From the NCBI GenBank assembly GCA_015485495.1, contig WFTL01000125.1, forward strand, positions 1-64,000: a DNA stretch of 64,000 nucleotides. The letters are read 5' to 3'. The first letter of the stretch is position 1, and each line of letters starts with the position of its first letter. The translations under genes were made by a program, and so were the position numbers. The DNA comes from Planctomycetaceae bacterium (GTDB taxonomy: Bacteria > Planctomycetota > Planctomycetia > Planctomycetales > Planctomycetaceae). The notes beneath the pieces are model-generated. The model did not search any database. It was not told the DNA's origin and saw only the letters and a list, made by a program, of their open reading frames with translations. Shown here one piece after another: positions 26,838 to 35,612 of the stretch.

Positions 26838-29063
26838 TCAGGGTTCCAGTTTGATTTCGCCACTGCTGTGCACGATGAGCACGTCCGGCAGGCGACCGGT
26901 CAGACGTTCCACGCTCCTGTAGAAATCGAGTTCCGTGCCCTCTTCCGGCGGCTGGAATCCGATGATCACGACAGCAGCCGACACCGATGCGGTCTGAATC
27001 GTGCGGGCCACGTCTTCTCCGCAGACAGCCACTGGTTCCGCATCGATCCGCGACGAAGACGCCAGTGCCGTCAGATGCTGACGGACTTCAGCCAGAGCTT
27101 CCTGATTCGGTACGACCCGCATCAGCCGAAGCGGATGGTGACGCCAGCCGGGATTCCGACGCAGAAGGTGGGCCAGCAGCAGCATGAGCTGCCCGTTGAC
27201 CTGGCCGCGCCACCAGACATCGATGGACCCGTCAGGCACCGACCAGGTATCGGTCTGTTCGCTTTTCGAGCCGGCGTCCGTCCGCCGCAGGCACACAATG
27301 CTCCGTCCGAACCGGGACAGCAGTCGCAGGTCCCTTCCGAATGCAGCGATGTCCTCATCACCGCCACCCCGGGGCCAGTTCAGCATCACTGTGTTCGGCC
27401 GCAGACCACCAATGCCATGGCACTGAATGAGCGATGTCAGGCCGGCGTCCACGTTTTCCGAGACAACCACAGCCGGGAAGGCCTGGAGATTCCGGCGGCG
27501 AATGTACTGCCGCAGAGTTTTTTCGTAGGCGGACTGACGTTCGGCATGCTCAGCCGGATCGCCTGTGACCACATGGGCGAGTGTGAGAATTCCGTGGCCG
27601 GCCGTCAGCCAGTGTCCGTACACAGCCAGTTGCGGACGTGTCCATTCCGACCGACTGAGTGCCAGTATGAAAGGACGCCAGTTTCTGGGATGCCATGACT
27701 GCTGTTCGAGCCGCAGCAGACTGCGCCGCAGACGTTCCAGGGCGATTCCGCTGTTGATATCGCCCCAGCGGGCGCGGATTTCCCGAACACGAATGGACCG
27801 GTGCACACCGGCGATCACCAGAAGGGACACGGTGGCCCAGAACCAGCTGATCAGAAACATGACCACCACACAGAAGACGGCTCCGGCCAGGGACACCGAC
27901 CAGTGGCAGTAACGGAAAGCCGGCCGATAACTCGGATTGCCCGTCACCGCTTCGTAGAACGTGGCGAGATTGAGCAGGCCGTAGGTGATCATGAAGAACA
28001 TCGTGATGACCGGGGCGATCGTGTTCAGATCGCCGGCCAGAATCCCCAGTTGAGCGATCATGAATGTGAGCACCGCCGCCCGACGCGGCTCGCCGGACCC
28101 GTCCCCCCCGGCTCCGAAGAACCGCAGCGAGGGAAAGATCTCATCCCGTGCCAGGGCCTGCAGGATTCGAGGGGCTCCCATCATGGAACCCAGAGCAGAT
28201 GACAGCGTCGCCGCAAACACGCCGGCCGTGATCAGTCCGGGCCAGGCCGCGATGTCGCGGAGTACCAGGCTGCCGGAAGTCAGTTCTCCGCTGCTGCGGC
28301 AGCCGCCCAGAAGAACGGCCAGGGACACATAGATCAGTCCGGTGAAGGCGATGGCCGCCAGCGTGCCGCGGGGAATCGACCGGGCCGGGTTCGCCAGATC
28401 GCCCGACATATTGGCCCCCGCCATGATGCCGGTCACCGCGGGGAAGAAGAGCGCGAACACGGTCCACACGGATTCTCCGGCATCGAACGCAGGACGCAGG
28501 TTCTGTTTCAGAATCTGCGGTGAAAAATCTGCAACGGCACCGAAGTAGAACGATGCCAGGGACGCCATCAGAACGGCCAGAATGACGTACTGCAGCCGAA
28601 TGGTCCAGCCGGCCCCCGTGTACACACACAGAAACACCAGCAGATTGACCAGTGCCGCCGTTTCCGTTCCATGATCCCGCAGCGCCGGCACCGTGCCGGT
28701 CAGAGCTTCCGTGAAGCCGATGACATACATGGCCACCGAGACGGCCTGGGCCAGGAAAAACAGAATCCCGATCGCCCCGCCGAATTCCACGCCCAGAGTA
28801 CGGCTGATCAGATAGTAGGCGCCGCCACCCTGCACCTGCGTGCTGGTCACAATGGCGGACAAAGACAGACTCGTGAGCGTCGTGATGAGTTTCGCGCTGA
28901 GTACGATGAGGACAGCAGCCAGGACGCCGGCCTGACCGACCACGTCACCGAACCTCAGGAACATGATCACGCCGAGAATCGTCAGCGTACACGGTGTGAA
29001 CACGCCGCCGAACGTACCGAACTTCCGTTCCCGGCGGCTGTCCTGTCGGGTTCCCGTGCTCAT
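26838..29063 (-). CDS. Cation-chloride-cotransporter-like (SLC12/APC) permease with cytoplasmic C-terminal domain
   Basis: The 741-residue membrane protein has the APC-superfamily start FGTFGGVFTPCTLTILGVIMFLRFG. The SLC12-type TM3 region VQGGGAYYLISRTLGVEFGG follows, and about 12 hydrophobic segments run to about residue 435. A 300-residue soluble C-terminal domain contains nucleotide-binding-like strands (WPLVQLG-type alternation, VVIIGFQPPEEGTE), as in eukaryotic NKCC and bacterial homologs. This supports an amino acid/cation/chloride symporter in the inner membrane. The ATG at 29063 is chosen over 29123 because the conserved FGTFGG motif follows it closely. Ion specificity is not readable. 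The BatA-like gene upstream is 84 bases away on the same strand. Confidence 0.82.
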   Translation of the reverse strand: MSTGTRQDSRRERKFGTFGGVFTPCTLTILGVIMFLRFGDVVGQAGVLAAVLIVLSAKLITTLTSLSLSAIVTSTQVQGGGAYYLISRTLGVEFGGAIGILFFLAQAVSVAMYVIGFTEALTGTVPALRDHGTETAALVNLLVFLCVYTGAGWTIRLQYVILAVLMASLASFYFGAVADFSPQILKQNLRPAFDAGESVWTVFALFFPAVTGIMAGANMSGDLANPARSIPRGTLAAIAFTGLIYVSLAVLLGGCRSSGELTSGSLVLRDIAAWPGLITAGVFAATLSSALGSMMGAPRILQALARDEIFPSLRFFGAGGDGSGEPRRAAVLTFMIAQLGILAGDLNTIAPVITMFFMITYGLLNLATFYEAVTGNPSYRPAFRYCHWSVSLAGAVFCVVVMFLISWFWATVSLLVIAGVHRSIRVREIRARWGDINSGIALERLRRSLLRLEQQSWHPRNWRPFILALSRSEWTRPQLAVYGHWLTAGHGILTLAHVVTGDPAEHAERQSAYEKTLRQYIRRRNLQAFPAVVVSENVDAGLTSLIQCHGIGGLRPNTVMLNWPRGGGDEDIAAFGRDLRLLSRFGRSIVCLRRTDAGSKSEQTDTWSVPDGSIDVWWRGQVNGQLMLLLAHLLRRNPGWRHHPLRLMRVVPNQEALAEVRQHLTALASSSRIDAEPVAVCGEDVARTIQTASVSAAVVIIGFQPPEEGTELDFYRSVERLTGRLPDVLIVHSSGEIKLEP

Positions 29064-29147
29064 CGAATTGCCCGGCCGTGAAGAAAATGGGAGCCCGTTC
29101 GGTGTGCGGTGTCTTCCGACCACGTCGCGGGCGGTCGAACGTCCCGG

Positions 29148-31628
29148 TCAGCCTGCCTGAAGCGTATCGGCCGAAACCGGCTGCGGCAAAGCCACAGACT
29201 GATCGGCGGAAACCGGCTGCGGATCGTAAAAGAATGCGGACATGAGATACTCACTGCAGAACAGCAGCAGAAGAAGTCCCAGCAGAACGGGAAAGACTTC
29301 GACCCCCAGCCGACCGCGATCCGCCGCTGCCTGCAGTTCTCCCAGGCCACGAACGATCTGAAACCGTTCCTTTCCCAGAACACCGGTGAGCTGATCGGTC
29401 GTCAGGGCCGTCAGGTCCGCTTCCTCATCCGGAAGATTCACAGCAAATCCGCTTTCGAACACGGTGGTATCCGGGTGAGACAGAATCCGGTAGTGACCGG
29501 GTTCATCGGCATCATCGATCGCAATGGTCCGCTGTCCGGCGGCCAGGGCCCGCCGTTCCTGACGCAGCCCGGGACGCAGAATCCGATACTCCGCAAACGG
29601 CTGCCCGGCCGTCACCTGAATCTCCACCGGCTCCCCCGTCACGAAGTTGTAGCGCTGATCGGCGGCACCGGTCAGATAACGAATCATCTGGTCGGTCAGC
29701 ATGAGGAACGACCAGGCGGCCGGCAGTTCGTTCCACGGGCGGCGCCCCGGAGCATTGTAGCAGGCTGTGGCGAGCATCAGAGACCGTCCGCTGCCGACAG
29801 GACGCTCTACGAGTGCCGGCAGGTGCCGTTCGTCGCTGAAGGACATCACGATCCGCGCGTCGTCCGCCGGTTCGATCAGCCAGCAGCGGTAGACGGGCGT
29901 GACCATCAGGTCGGTGCGTGCCTGGTCGTCGTGCCGAAAAGCTTCCGTGATCGGGTGCGACGTCCCGAAAACGAAATGGGCCGGCGGAGACAGATTCACC
30001 GGCCGCAGCAGCACTCCTGGAAGAACCTTCTGGCAGTCGACGCTGCTCCAGCCGCCATCGACATCCAGCCGCTGTCGCCCTCCGGTAAAGGTCAGCAGAG
30101 CGCCACCGTCTTCGACCCAGCTTCGCAGCCGGGTCCACAGCGAATCGGGAGGCCGCCGGCAGCCGACCAGACAGACCACGTCGTAGCTGCTGAGGAGATG
30201 ACGGCCGAAATTCGTCGTTGTTGTGACCGTGCATTCGTAGATCTGTTCGAAGCTGCCGGACGCGTCCTGCGGCTGGAGCAGATAGTACAGAAAACGGGCA
30301 TCACTGCGGCTGTCGGCCACAAGCAGAATGCGCGGTCTGGGCCGGACACCGAGAGTGAACCAGCGAACATCGTCGGCCGGCAGCGGATCCTCCGTGGACA
30401 GCCGCACCAGGCCCTGACGAACGGACCGGCCAGGGCCCGGCGGAATCAGAAAGCGCGCCGTGGCCGCACCGTGAGCTGTGTCCACCGGAAGCGGTGCGGT
30501 CGATCGGCGTTCCTGCCCGTCTTCAGAAACAAAGATCACTTCCACAATCGGTCTGTGTTCCGACGCACCGACAGAAGACACATCCACCGTCAGTTCCAGC
30601 GGCTGCCCCCGCACCACGGACGACTCCGAAAGCTTCAGCCCCGTCAAAGCCGTGTTGACCGGATCCGACACACTGACATCCACGATGTACAGACGGATCC
30701 AGTCGTGTTCCAGAAGCAGATCGTGCAGGCCCCGGTCGTCCGGAAAGTGCCAGGCGCTGGCTGCCCGATCGGTGAACACGCAGATCTCACGCACATACCG
30801 GTCCGCACCATCGGCCTGGCCGGCTTCTGCGAGGATCCGTCTGCGGTCATTCACCTGGGCCGCAATGGCCAGACGCACCATCTGATTGAGCGTGGCCGTT
30901 CGGGATGTGGATTCCAGGGATGCGATCCGCGAACGGGTGCCTGCCAGATCCGCCTGAAACACCACACTGCTGTCGTAGCGGCTGCCGGTCACGGCGACCC
31001 GGCTGCCAGGAGGAAGCACCTGAAGATGGTCGACCGCGATCTGGCAGGCGTCTTCGAGCCGCGTCCGTCCGCTGTGACGGTATGTCATGCTGGCACTCGT
31101 ATCGAATACGAACACCGCAGCCACCGGCACGTTTTCGGCCATCACAGTTCCGGGCGAACGGATTTCCGCGCGGACACGCAGGCCCCATGGCAGCCCGACA
31201 GCAGCCGCAGCCGCTGCAAGTCCCGACAGCAGCAGAATGGCCTTCAGACGTGCCGTGTCGGCACGCACCTGCCAGGCCGGCTTCTGACTGTGCCGCCATC
31301 GACGCCGGATGACCACGTAAACGGCCACCGTAACGGCGGCGATCCCGACTGCCGACAGCCATTCGTACCACAGCAGCCCATAACGAGCCGGCGGCAGCGA
31401 CGGCCGGGCCAGAGCCAGGGCGGCCACAGCCACCAGAATCATGCGCAGCAGCAACAGGAGAAGATGCCGCAGCCTCAGACGGCGGGTGCTGGCGGCGTGC
31501 CGCTGCTGAAGCAGCCGCAAAGCCGGGAACTCCAGAGGTTTCGGACGAGCCCGCATCATCAGATGCAGGACAATCGGCAACGCAGCCAGGCTGATTCCGG
31601 CGATGAGGCTCAGATTGAGGAACGTCAT
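29148..31628 (-). CDS. BatA/VWA membrane protein (aerotolerance-type)
   Basis: The 826-residue protein starts with the BatA N-terminal domain, a short membrane helix pair with the LHLMMRARPKPLEFPALRLL signature. More membrane helices follow (about 58-75, 86-108, 130-150). Next is a von Willebrand A domain whose metal site DTSASM is intact (about residue 179). The middle region is beta-rich and includes a ThuA/glutamine-amidotransferase-like stretch (YDVVCLVGCRRPPDSLW). A C-terminal membrane helix (VFPVLLGLLLLLFCSEYLM) closes the protein. Proteins of this type sit next to MoxR ATPases and DUF58 genes in planctomycetes; neither is in the window downstream. The role is likely in envelope stress or assembly, but it is inferred. 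Confidence 0.82.
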   Translation of the reverse strand: MTFLNLSLIAGISLAALPIVLHLMMRARPKPLEFPALRLLQQRHAASTRRLRLRHLLLLLLRMILVAVAALALARPSLPPARYGLLWYEWLSAVGIAAVTVAVYVVIRRRWRHSQKPAWQVRADTARLKAILLLSGLAAAAAAVGLPWGLRVRAEIRSPGTVMAENVPVAAVFVFDTSASMTYRHSGRTRLEDACQIAVDHLQVLPPGSRVAVTGSRYDSSVVFQADLAGTRSRIASLESTSRTATLNQMVRLAIAAQVNDRRRILAEAGQADGADRYVREICVFTDRAASAWHFPDDRGLHDLLLEHDWIRLYIVDVSVSDPVNTALTGLKLSESSVVRGQPLELTVDVSSVGASEHRPIVEVIFVSEDGQERRSTAPLPVDTAHGAATARFLIPPGPGRSVRQGLVRLSTEDPLPADDVRWFTLGVRPRPRILLVADSRSDARFLYYLLQPQDASGSFEQIYECTVTTTTNFGRHLLSSYDVVCLVGCRRPPDSLWTRLRSWVEDGGALLTFTGGRQRLDVDGGWSSVDCQKVLPGVLLRPVNLSPPAHFVFGTSHPITEAFRHDDQARTDLMVTPVYRCWLIEPADDARIVMSFSDERHLPALVERPVGSGRSLMLATACYNAPGRRPWNELPAAWSFLMLTDQMIRYLTGAADQRYNFVTGEPVEIQVTAGQPFAEYRILRPGLRQERRALAAGQRTIAIDDADEPGHYRILSHPDTTVFESGFAVNLPDEEADLTALTTDQLTGVLGKERFQIVRGLGELQAAADRGRLGVEVFPVLLGLLLLLFCSEYLMSAFFYDPQPVSADQSVALPQPVSADTLQAG

Positions 31629-31755
31629 GCCAGCGGCACCATCCTGCGGCCGGTCCGGACCTGCTGCTGTCTTTTCAGACGATCGGCTGTCGAACCGCCG
31701 CAGCTGTCACGAACATCCGTCCCCGACCGCTGCGGTCGGCCGACACCGGCCGCCG

Positions 31756-32790
31756 TCATTCGGAAATTTTCAGGATCTGTCCCTGACCGGAATCGAACAT
31801 CGGGCCCAGTTGAGCAATGAACAGTTCATTGTCTGGAGAAAATGCACAGGACACCGGCCCCTTCAGCCGATCCGCCACGACCATCACCTGAGCTTCCCCG
31901 CCGTCTGCCGGGAGCTGAACCAGGGCGATCCGGCCGTCTTTGACTTCTGTCAGAGCCCAGTTGTTGTCAACAACAACGTAAATGTCCTGTCCCGGCATTC
32001 TGGCGAAACCCATCGGGTCCGTCAGTCCCGGAAGCGTCCACTGCGCCATCACCTGTTTCGTTGCCACGTTCCAGCGAACAATGAGACCGTCGTCCTGACC
32101 GCCGGCTCCCGAATAAAGCACCAGCAGACTGTCGCCTTCCGGAAGCGTGGCCATCGGCGAATTCACGGTGATTCCCGCGCGGTCCGCAGAAAAAACAGGA
32201 GACAGCCGACGTTTTTGCACATCGGCCGAAAGCACCCAGGTTCCCGCATCCGACCCCTGACCGGCGGCGAACAGAGTCGAACCGTCCTCCGACAGACTCA
32301 GGCCCGTCAGGTTGCCTTCCCCCTTGTCCCTGGGATCGTCCGACGTGGGTCCCACGCTGTTCGTCGCCCGTCCGGAATCGGCTGTCCCCGGTCCGCTGAA
32401 GAACAGAATGGTCTCCTGGCCGTCGGCCAGACCGGCATTGGTGACCGCCAGCGTGTCGTTGTCGATCCAGACAGCAGACAACGGTCCCAGTCGGAAGCGC
32501 TGCGTGCCCGTCTGAGCATCCGTTTTCCAGTATTCCGTGGGAAAACCAGTGATGTAATCGGAGACCGTCCCGTTGTCATCAATGAGAACCACCCGGCCGT
32601 TCCCGGAATCGCACACTGTCAGTGTTCCGTCCGGCCGGAATGTCACGCAGGACGGGTTGTTCAGGCCGTCTGCAACCAGCCGGGTCGTGTAGGGAAGCTG
32701 CAGCCCGATGTCCACGATGTCGTCGGCCTGCAGGACGGCTGAAGACAGCACCATCAGGGACAGCACGAAACACACACGGCAGCAGGACAT
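31756..32790 (-). CDS. Secreted beta-propeller (NHL/SMP-30-like) protein
   Basis: The 344-residue precursor has a signal peptide (CFVLSLMVLSSAVLQA). Repeated four-strand blades follow, with motifs such as GLNNPSCVTFRPDGTLTVCD, NLTGLSLSEDGSTLFAAG, PMGFARMPGQDIYVVVDN and PVSCAFSPDNELFIAQ. This is typical of NHL or SMP-30/gluconolactonase-like six-blade propellers, which may bind ligands or hydrolyse lactones. No lactonase metal ligands could be placed with confidence. The start at 32790 puts the signal peptide at the N-terminus. It lies 127 bases downstream of nothing on its own strand except RNase D (102-base gap), so co-transcription is uncertain. Confidence 0.75.
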   Translation of the reverse strand: MSCCRVCFVLSLMVLSSAVLQADDIVDIGLQLPYTTRLVADGLNNPSCVTFRPDGTLTVCDSGNGRVVLIDDNGTVSDYITGFPTEYWKTDAQTGTQRFRLGPLSAVWIDNDTLAVTNAGLADGQETILFFSGPGTADSGRATNSVGPTSDDPRDKGEGNLTGLSLSEDGSTLFAAGQGSDAGTWVLSADVQKRRLSPVFSADRAGITVNSPMATLPEGDSLLVLYSGAGGQDDGLIVRWNVATKQVMAQWTLPGLTDPMGFARMPGQDIYVVVDNNWALTEVKDGRIALVQLPADGGEAQVMVVADRLKGPVSCAFSPDNELFIAQLGPMFDSGQGQILKISE

Positions 32791-32892
32791 CAGTTCGACT
32801 CCGAAAACATACACTCAAAAACACTTCCGATCTGCCAATTGCATCCGGTCGGACCGGTCAATGCAAGCGATTCGCGGGTCCGGACATGCGAT

Positions 32893-34095
32893 TCAGGACG
32901 CCGGTCGATCGTCCGTGCGTTCGAACAGCACCGGAGACGGCCCCCCCTGAGGTGCCACTCGAAAAGACACCCGGCCATCCAGAACGTCGCCGATCAGTTC
33001 ACCGAACAGTTCGTGACGCCACCCGTTCAGCAGTCGGGGGGAGTGGTCTCGAGACTGCCCGCCGCGGTGCCAGCGCACCAGTTCGAGCAGATCGCGATTG
33101 CTGGCGACGAGCGTCCAGGCGATGTCCAGTTCTGCGCAGCGGCTGGACAGGGCCAGCCCCAGAAGACGGGCAACGATCTGTTCGTCCGACGATGCATCCT
33201 CACGGCGGCTGGGCGGTCGCCGGGGCAGTTCTTCATCCGGAATCTGACCGGCTTCACGGATCACCTGGACGATGCGATCGATATGACGCCGGTATTCCCG
33301 GCGATTCAGGTCTCTGGTGGCCAGTGCCTGACTGGCTGTTGTCGGCTGACGTCGGGCCAGATCGATCAGCAGATCATCCCGCAGCACGCGACGCACCGGC
33401 CGATTCTGCTGCGCAGCCTCGTCTTCCCTCCACTGAGCCAGCTTCTGCAGGACCGCCAGTTCGCGGCGGCTGAGGCGATACAGACCGGGGAGACGTTCCC
33501 AGGGAGCCGTCGCGTGATCGTCGCAGATGTCGCGGATCATCTGTTCGATTTCCAGAGCGGCCCATTCCAGACGGTTCCGCTGACTGAGCCATCGGGTCTG
33601 AGTGCGATGGATGGGCAGCAGATGTTCGACGTCTTCCAGAGCATAAGAAAGCTGATCCCGTGACAGCGGACGCCGTGTCCAGTCCGTGCGTGTCTGTTTC
33701 CCGTCCACCCGCCGATTGAGTACGCGGCGCACAATCGCCGAATACGACAAAGGATAACTGCGTCCCCGAAATCCTTCCGCAAGCTGGACATCGAACAGCC
33801 GTCTCGGCGAACGTCCGGACTGCTGCAGACAGAATCGGATCTCGGCCTGTCCCCCGTGAACGATCACGGTCGTGGAATCGTCCGCCATCACCTCCCACCA
33901 GGGCGACAGGTCGGAAACAGCCAGCGGATCGACCGCGACAGAACGTTCCCGGGTGGAAAACTGCAGCAGTCCCAGAACAGGACGGTACGTGCTGTCTGAA
34001 ACGAACTCCGTGTCGAAACCCACCAGCCCGGCCCGGCGGATTTCATCGCACAGGTCCTGGAAGTCGTCGTCAGAATCAATGACATCGGCCGTCAT
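32893..34095 (-). CDS. rnd: Ribonuclease D
   Basis: The 400-residue protein has an N-terminal DEDDy 3'-5' exonuclease domain and C-terminal HRDC domains, the RNase D layout for tRNA and small RNA 3' trimming. Exo I is GFDTEF (Asp28, Glu30) and Exo III is YALEDVEHLL with the Tyr and Asp. Exo II reads HGGQAEIRF (His80-Phe88), where Glu85 stands at the place usually held by a catalytic Asp. The HRDC region starts near REYRRHIDRIVQVI. The ATG at 34095 is used because Exo I follows it at the usual distance; the frame continues upstream without family sequence. It diverges from a lipoprotein gene across a CRP-type site. Confidence 0.9.
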   Translation of the reverse strand: MTADVIDSDDDFQDLCDEIRRAGLVGFDTEFVSDSTYRPVLGLLQFSTRERSVAVDPLAVSDLSPWWEVMADDSTTVIVHGGQAEIRFCLQQSGRSPRRLFDVQLAEGFRGRSYPLSYSAIVRRVLNRRVDGKQTRTDWTRRPLSRDQLSYALEDVEHLLPIHRTQTRWLSQRNRLEWAALEIEQMIRDICDDHATAPWERLPGLYRLSRRELAVLQKLAQWREDEAAQQNRPVRRVLRDDLLIDLARRQPTTASQALATRDLNRREYRRHIDRIVQVIREAGQIPDEELPRRPPSRREDASSDEQIVARLLGLALSSRCAELDIAWTLVASNRDLLELVRWHRGGQSRDHSPRLLNGWRHELFGELIGDVLDGRVSFRVAPQGGPSPVLFERTDDRPAS

Positions 34096-34406
34096 GGAAA
34101 TCGCTGGTGTCCGATTGGTTCCTGGATGAATCGAAATATCCCTCTGAACGGCCTGAAGGTGACCAAACCGAACCATCAGCGTCAATGCCGGAACGGCCTT
34201 CGGATTGTTCTGCAATCCCTGATAATTTGTGTGAACCTGTTCACAGGATATTTCGTTCTTCCGGAAGATCGCTACGATCCCGGCATGAAAACGGACAGCT
34301 TCCCGCAGCAGTCCGTACCGGACCATCCGATCTCGGCCGGTGTCAGCCCGATCCGAACGACCAGACTGAAGACACCTGTTTTCCTTCCGAATGGAGCAAC
34401 TGGAAC
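34096..34406. other. Divergent promoter region of rnd and lipoprotein genes
   Basis: This 311-base stretch is more AT-rich than its neighbours and holds no credible gene. It contains the CRP-type palindrome at 34230-34245, a TACGAT box (34273-34278) that could be the -10 of the lipoprotein gene, and a GGAG ribosome site at 34393. Confidence 0.55.
34230..34245. promoter_or_regulatory. CRP/FNR-family type binding site
   Basis: TGTGAACCTGTTCACA matches the CRP consensus TGTGA-N6-TCACA at all ten conserved positions, and the N6 is itself partly symmetric. Its centre is about 45-50 bases upstream of the likely transcription start for the lipoprotein gene (from a TACGAT -10), a position where CRP-type activators work. 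The regulator is not encoded in the window. Confidence 0.5.
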
Positions 34407-35504
34407 ATGAACAAACTCTTCTTTCCCGGCCTGCTGTCTCTGGCCTGTCTGCTGACAGTCGGCTGTTCAGATGAACCGAGCACAGGGACTTCCGGTACAG
34501 AGACTCCTGCGGACCAGGCCGCTTCGGAAGCTCCGGAGCCATCGGTTTCTGTCGATGATTCGGCCGAAGCGTCCGTCAAAGCGATTCTCGAAGGCCTGTC
34601 TGCCGGCGATGGAACCGTCCTGTGGAACGCTCTTCCTGAAGGACACCAGAAGGACGTGACAGACATCGTTCAGCAGTTTGCCGGCGCCATGAACCCGATG
34701 GTCTGGGACCAGATCCACGGACTCCTGGCGAAGATTCACGCTCTGCTGGAAAAACAGAAGGATTTCATCGTGAATTCCAGCGTGGTGAAGGAATCCGGAC
34801 AGGCCGATGTGGTGGCCGAAGCGGTTCCGGCCGTGACGGCTTTTCTGGGAACGATTCTGGACAGCACGAAACTGGACAATCTGAAAGCCTTCGACGGCGA
34901 GAAGTTTTTCGCCGGCCCTGTGTCTCAGCTTCTGAAACAGGGGGATGTTCTGGCACGTCTTGCACCCGGCGGCGCAACACTGGCCTCGCTGCGGAATTCC
35001 ACCGTGGAAACTGTTTCTGAAGAAGGCGATACGGCGACCCTGAAAATCACTCCGCCGGCCGAAGCCGGTGAAACCCTCGAACCACGGGAAATGAAGTTCG
35101 TGCGGGTGGATGGACACTGGCTGCCGGAAGACCTGCAGAAGGACTGGGACCAGAACGTTGCCAATACCAAAGAACAGCTGAAGACTCTGCCGGAAACCTC
35201 CAAAGAAATGGCCGCTCAGGTTCCGATGATCGTCGGCATGGTTTCCGGAATACTGGCGCCGCTGGAAGCCGCCGAAACGCAGGAGCAGTTCGACAAAGCC
35301 CTGTCTCAGGTCCAGTCGATGGCCGGCGGGATGCTGGGAGGCTTCGCGCCGGGTCTGGGCGGGCCGCCGTCCGGATCCGCAGGCGAACCCGACGGCTCGA
35401 CAGATGCCGGAGGACCGCCGGAGTCCATCAGCCTCGATGAATCTGCGGAATCCACTCCCGGCGCGGACAGCACGGAAGAACCGTCCGACGACACTGCGGA
35501 GTAA
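34407..35504 (+). CDS. Lipoprotein of unknown function
   Basis: The 365-residue precursor has a clear lipoprotein signal (LLSLACLLTVGC, Cys about residue 20). A Thr/Glu/Ala-rich linker, a mostly helical middle and an acidic Gly/Pro/Ser-rich tail (from about residue 310) follow. The segment ASVKAILEGLSAGDGTVLWN resembles the start of planctomycete lipoproteins that track gene dosage of helical repeats, but I do not recognise a named family. GGAG lies 11 bases before the ATG. It stands alone on the plus strand, divergent from rnd and convergent with folC, so it is probably monocistronic and, from the site at 34230, possibly under a CRP-type regulator. Confidence 0.78.
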   Translation: MNKLFFPGLLSLACLLTVGCSDEPSTGTSGTETPADQAASEAPEPSVSVDDSAEASVKAILEGLSAGDGTVLWNALPEGHQKDVTDIVQQFAGAMNPMVWDQIHGLLAKIHALLEKQKDFIVNSSVVKESGQADVVAEAVPAVTAFLGTILDSTKLDNLKAFDGEKFFAGPVSQLLKQGDVLARLAPGGATLASLRNSTVETVSEEGDTATLKITPPAEAGETLEPREMKFVRVDGHWLPEDLQKDWDQNVANTKEQLKTLPETSKEMAAQVPMIVGMVSGILAPLEAAETQEQFDKALSQVQSMAGGMLGGFAPGLGGPPSGSAGEPDGSTDAGGPPESISLDESAESTPGADSTEEPSDDTAE

Positions 35505-35612
35505 TCGCTGCGGGTTCGCAGCAGATGGCGACTCGATGGGGGAATCGATCCGGAAGGAACGGTTCCCCCGTTTCTGTTTTCCGGACCCCAGAAGGCGTTT
35601 CCTCGCACGGAC

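Noticed and set aside
29109-31820. Plus-strand open frame of 903 codons, the longest in the window
   Set aside because: It is antisense to the BatA/VWA gene and is a typical GC-rich shadow with Arg/Gln/His-rich translation.
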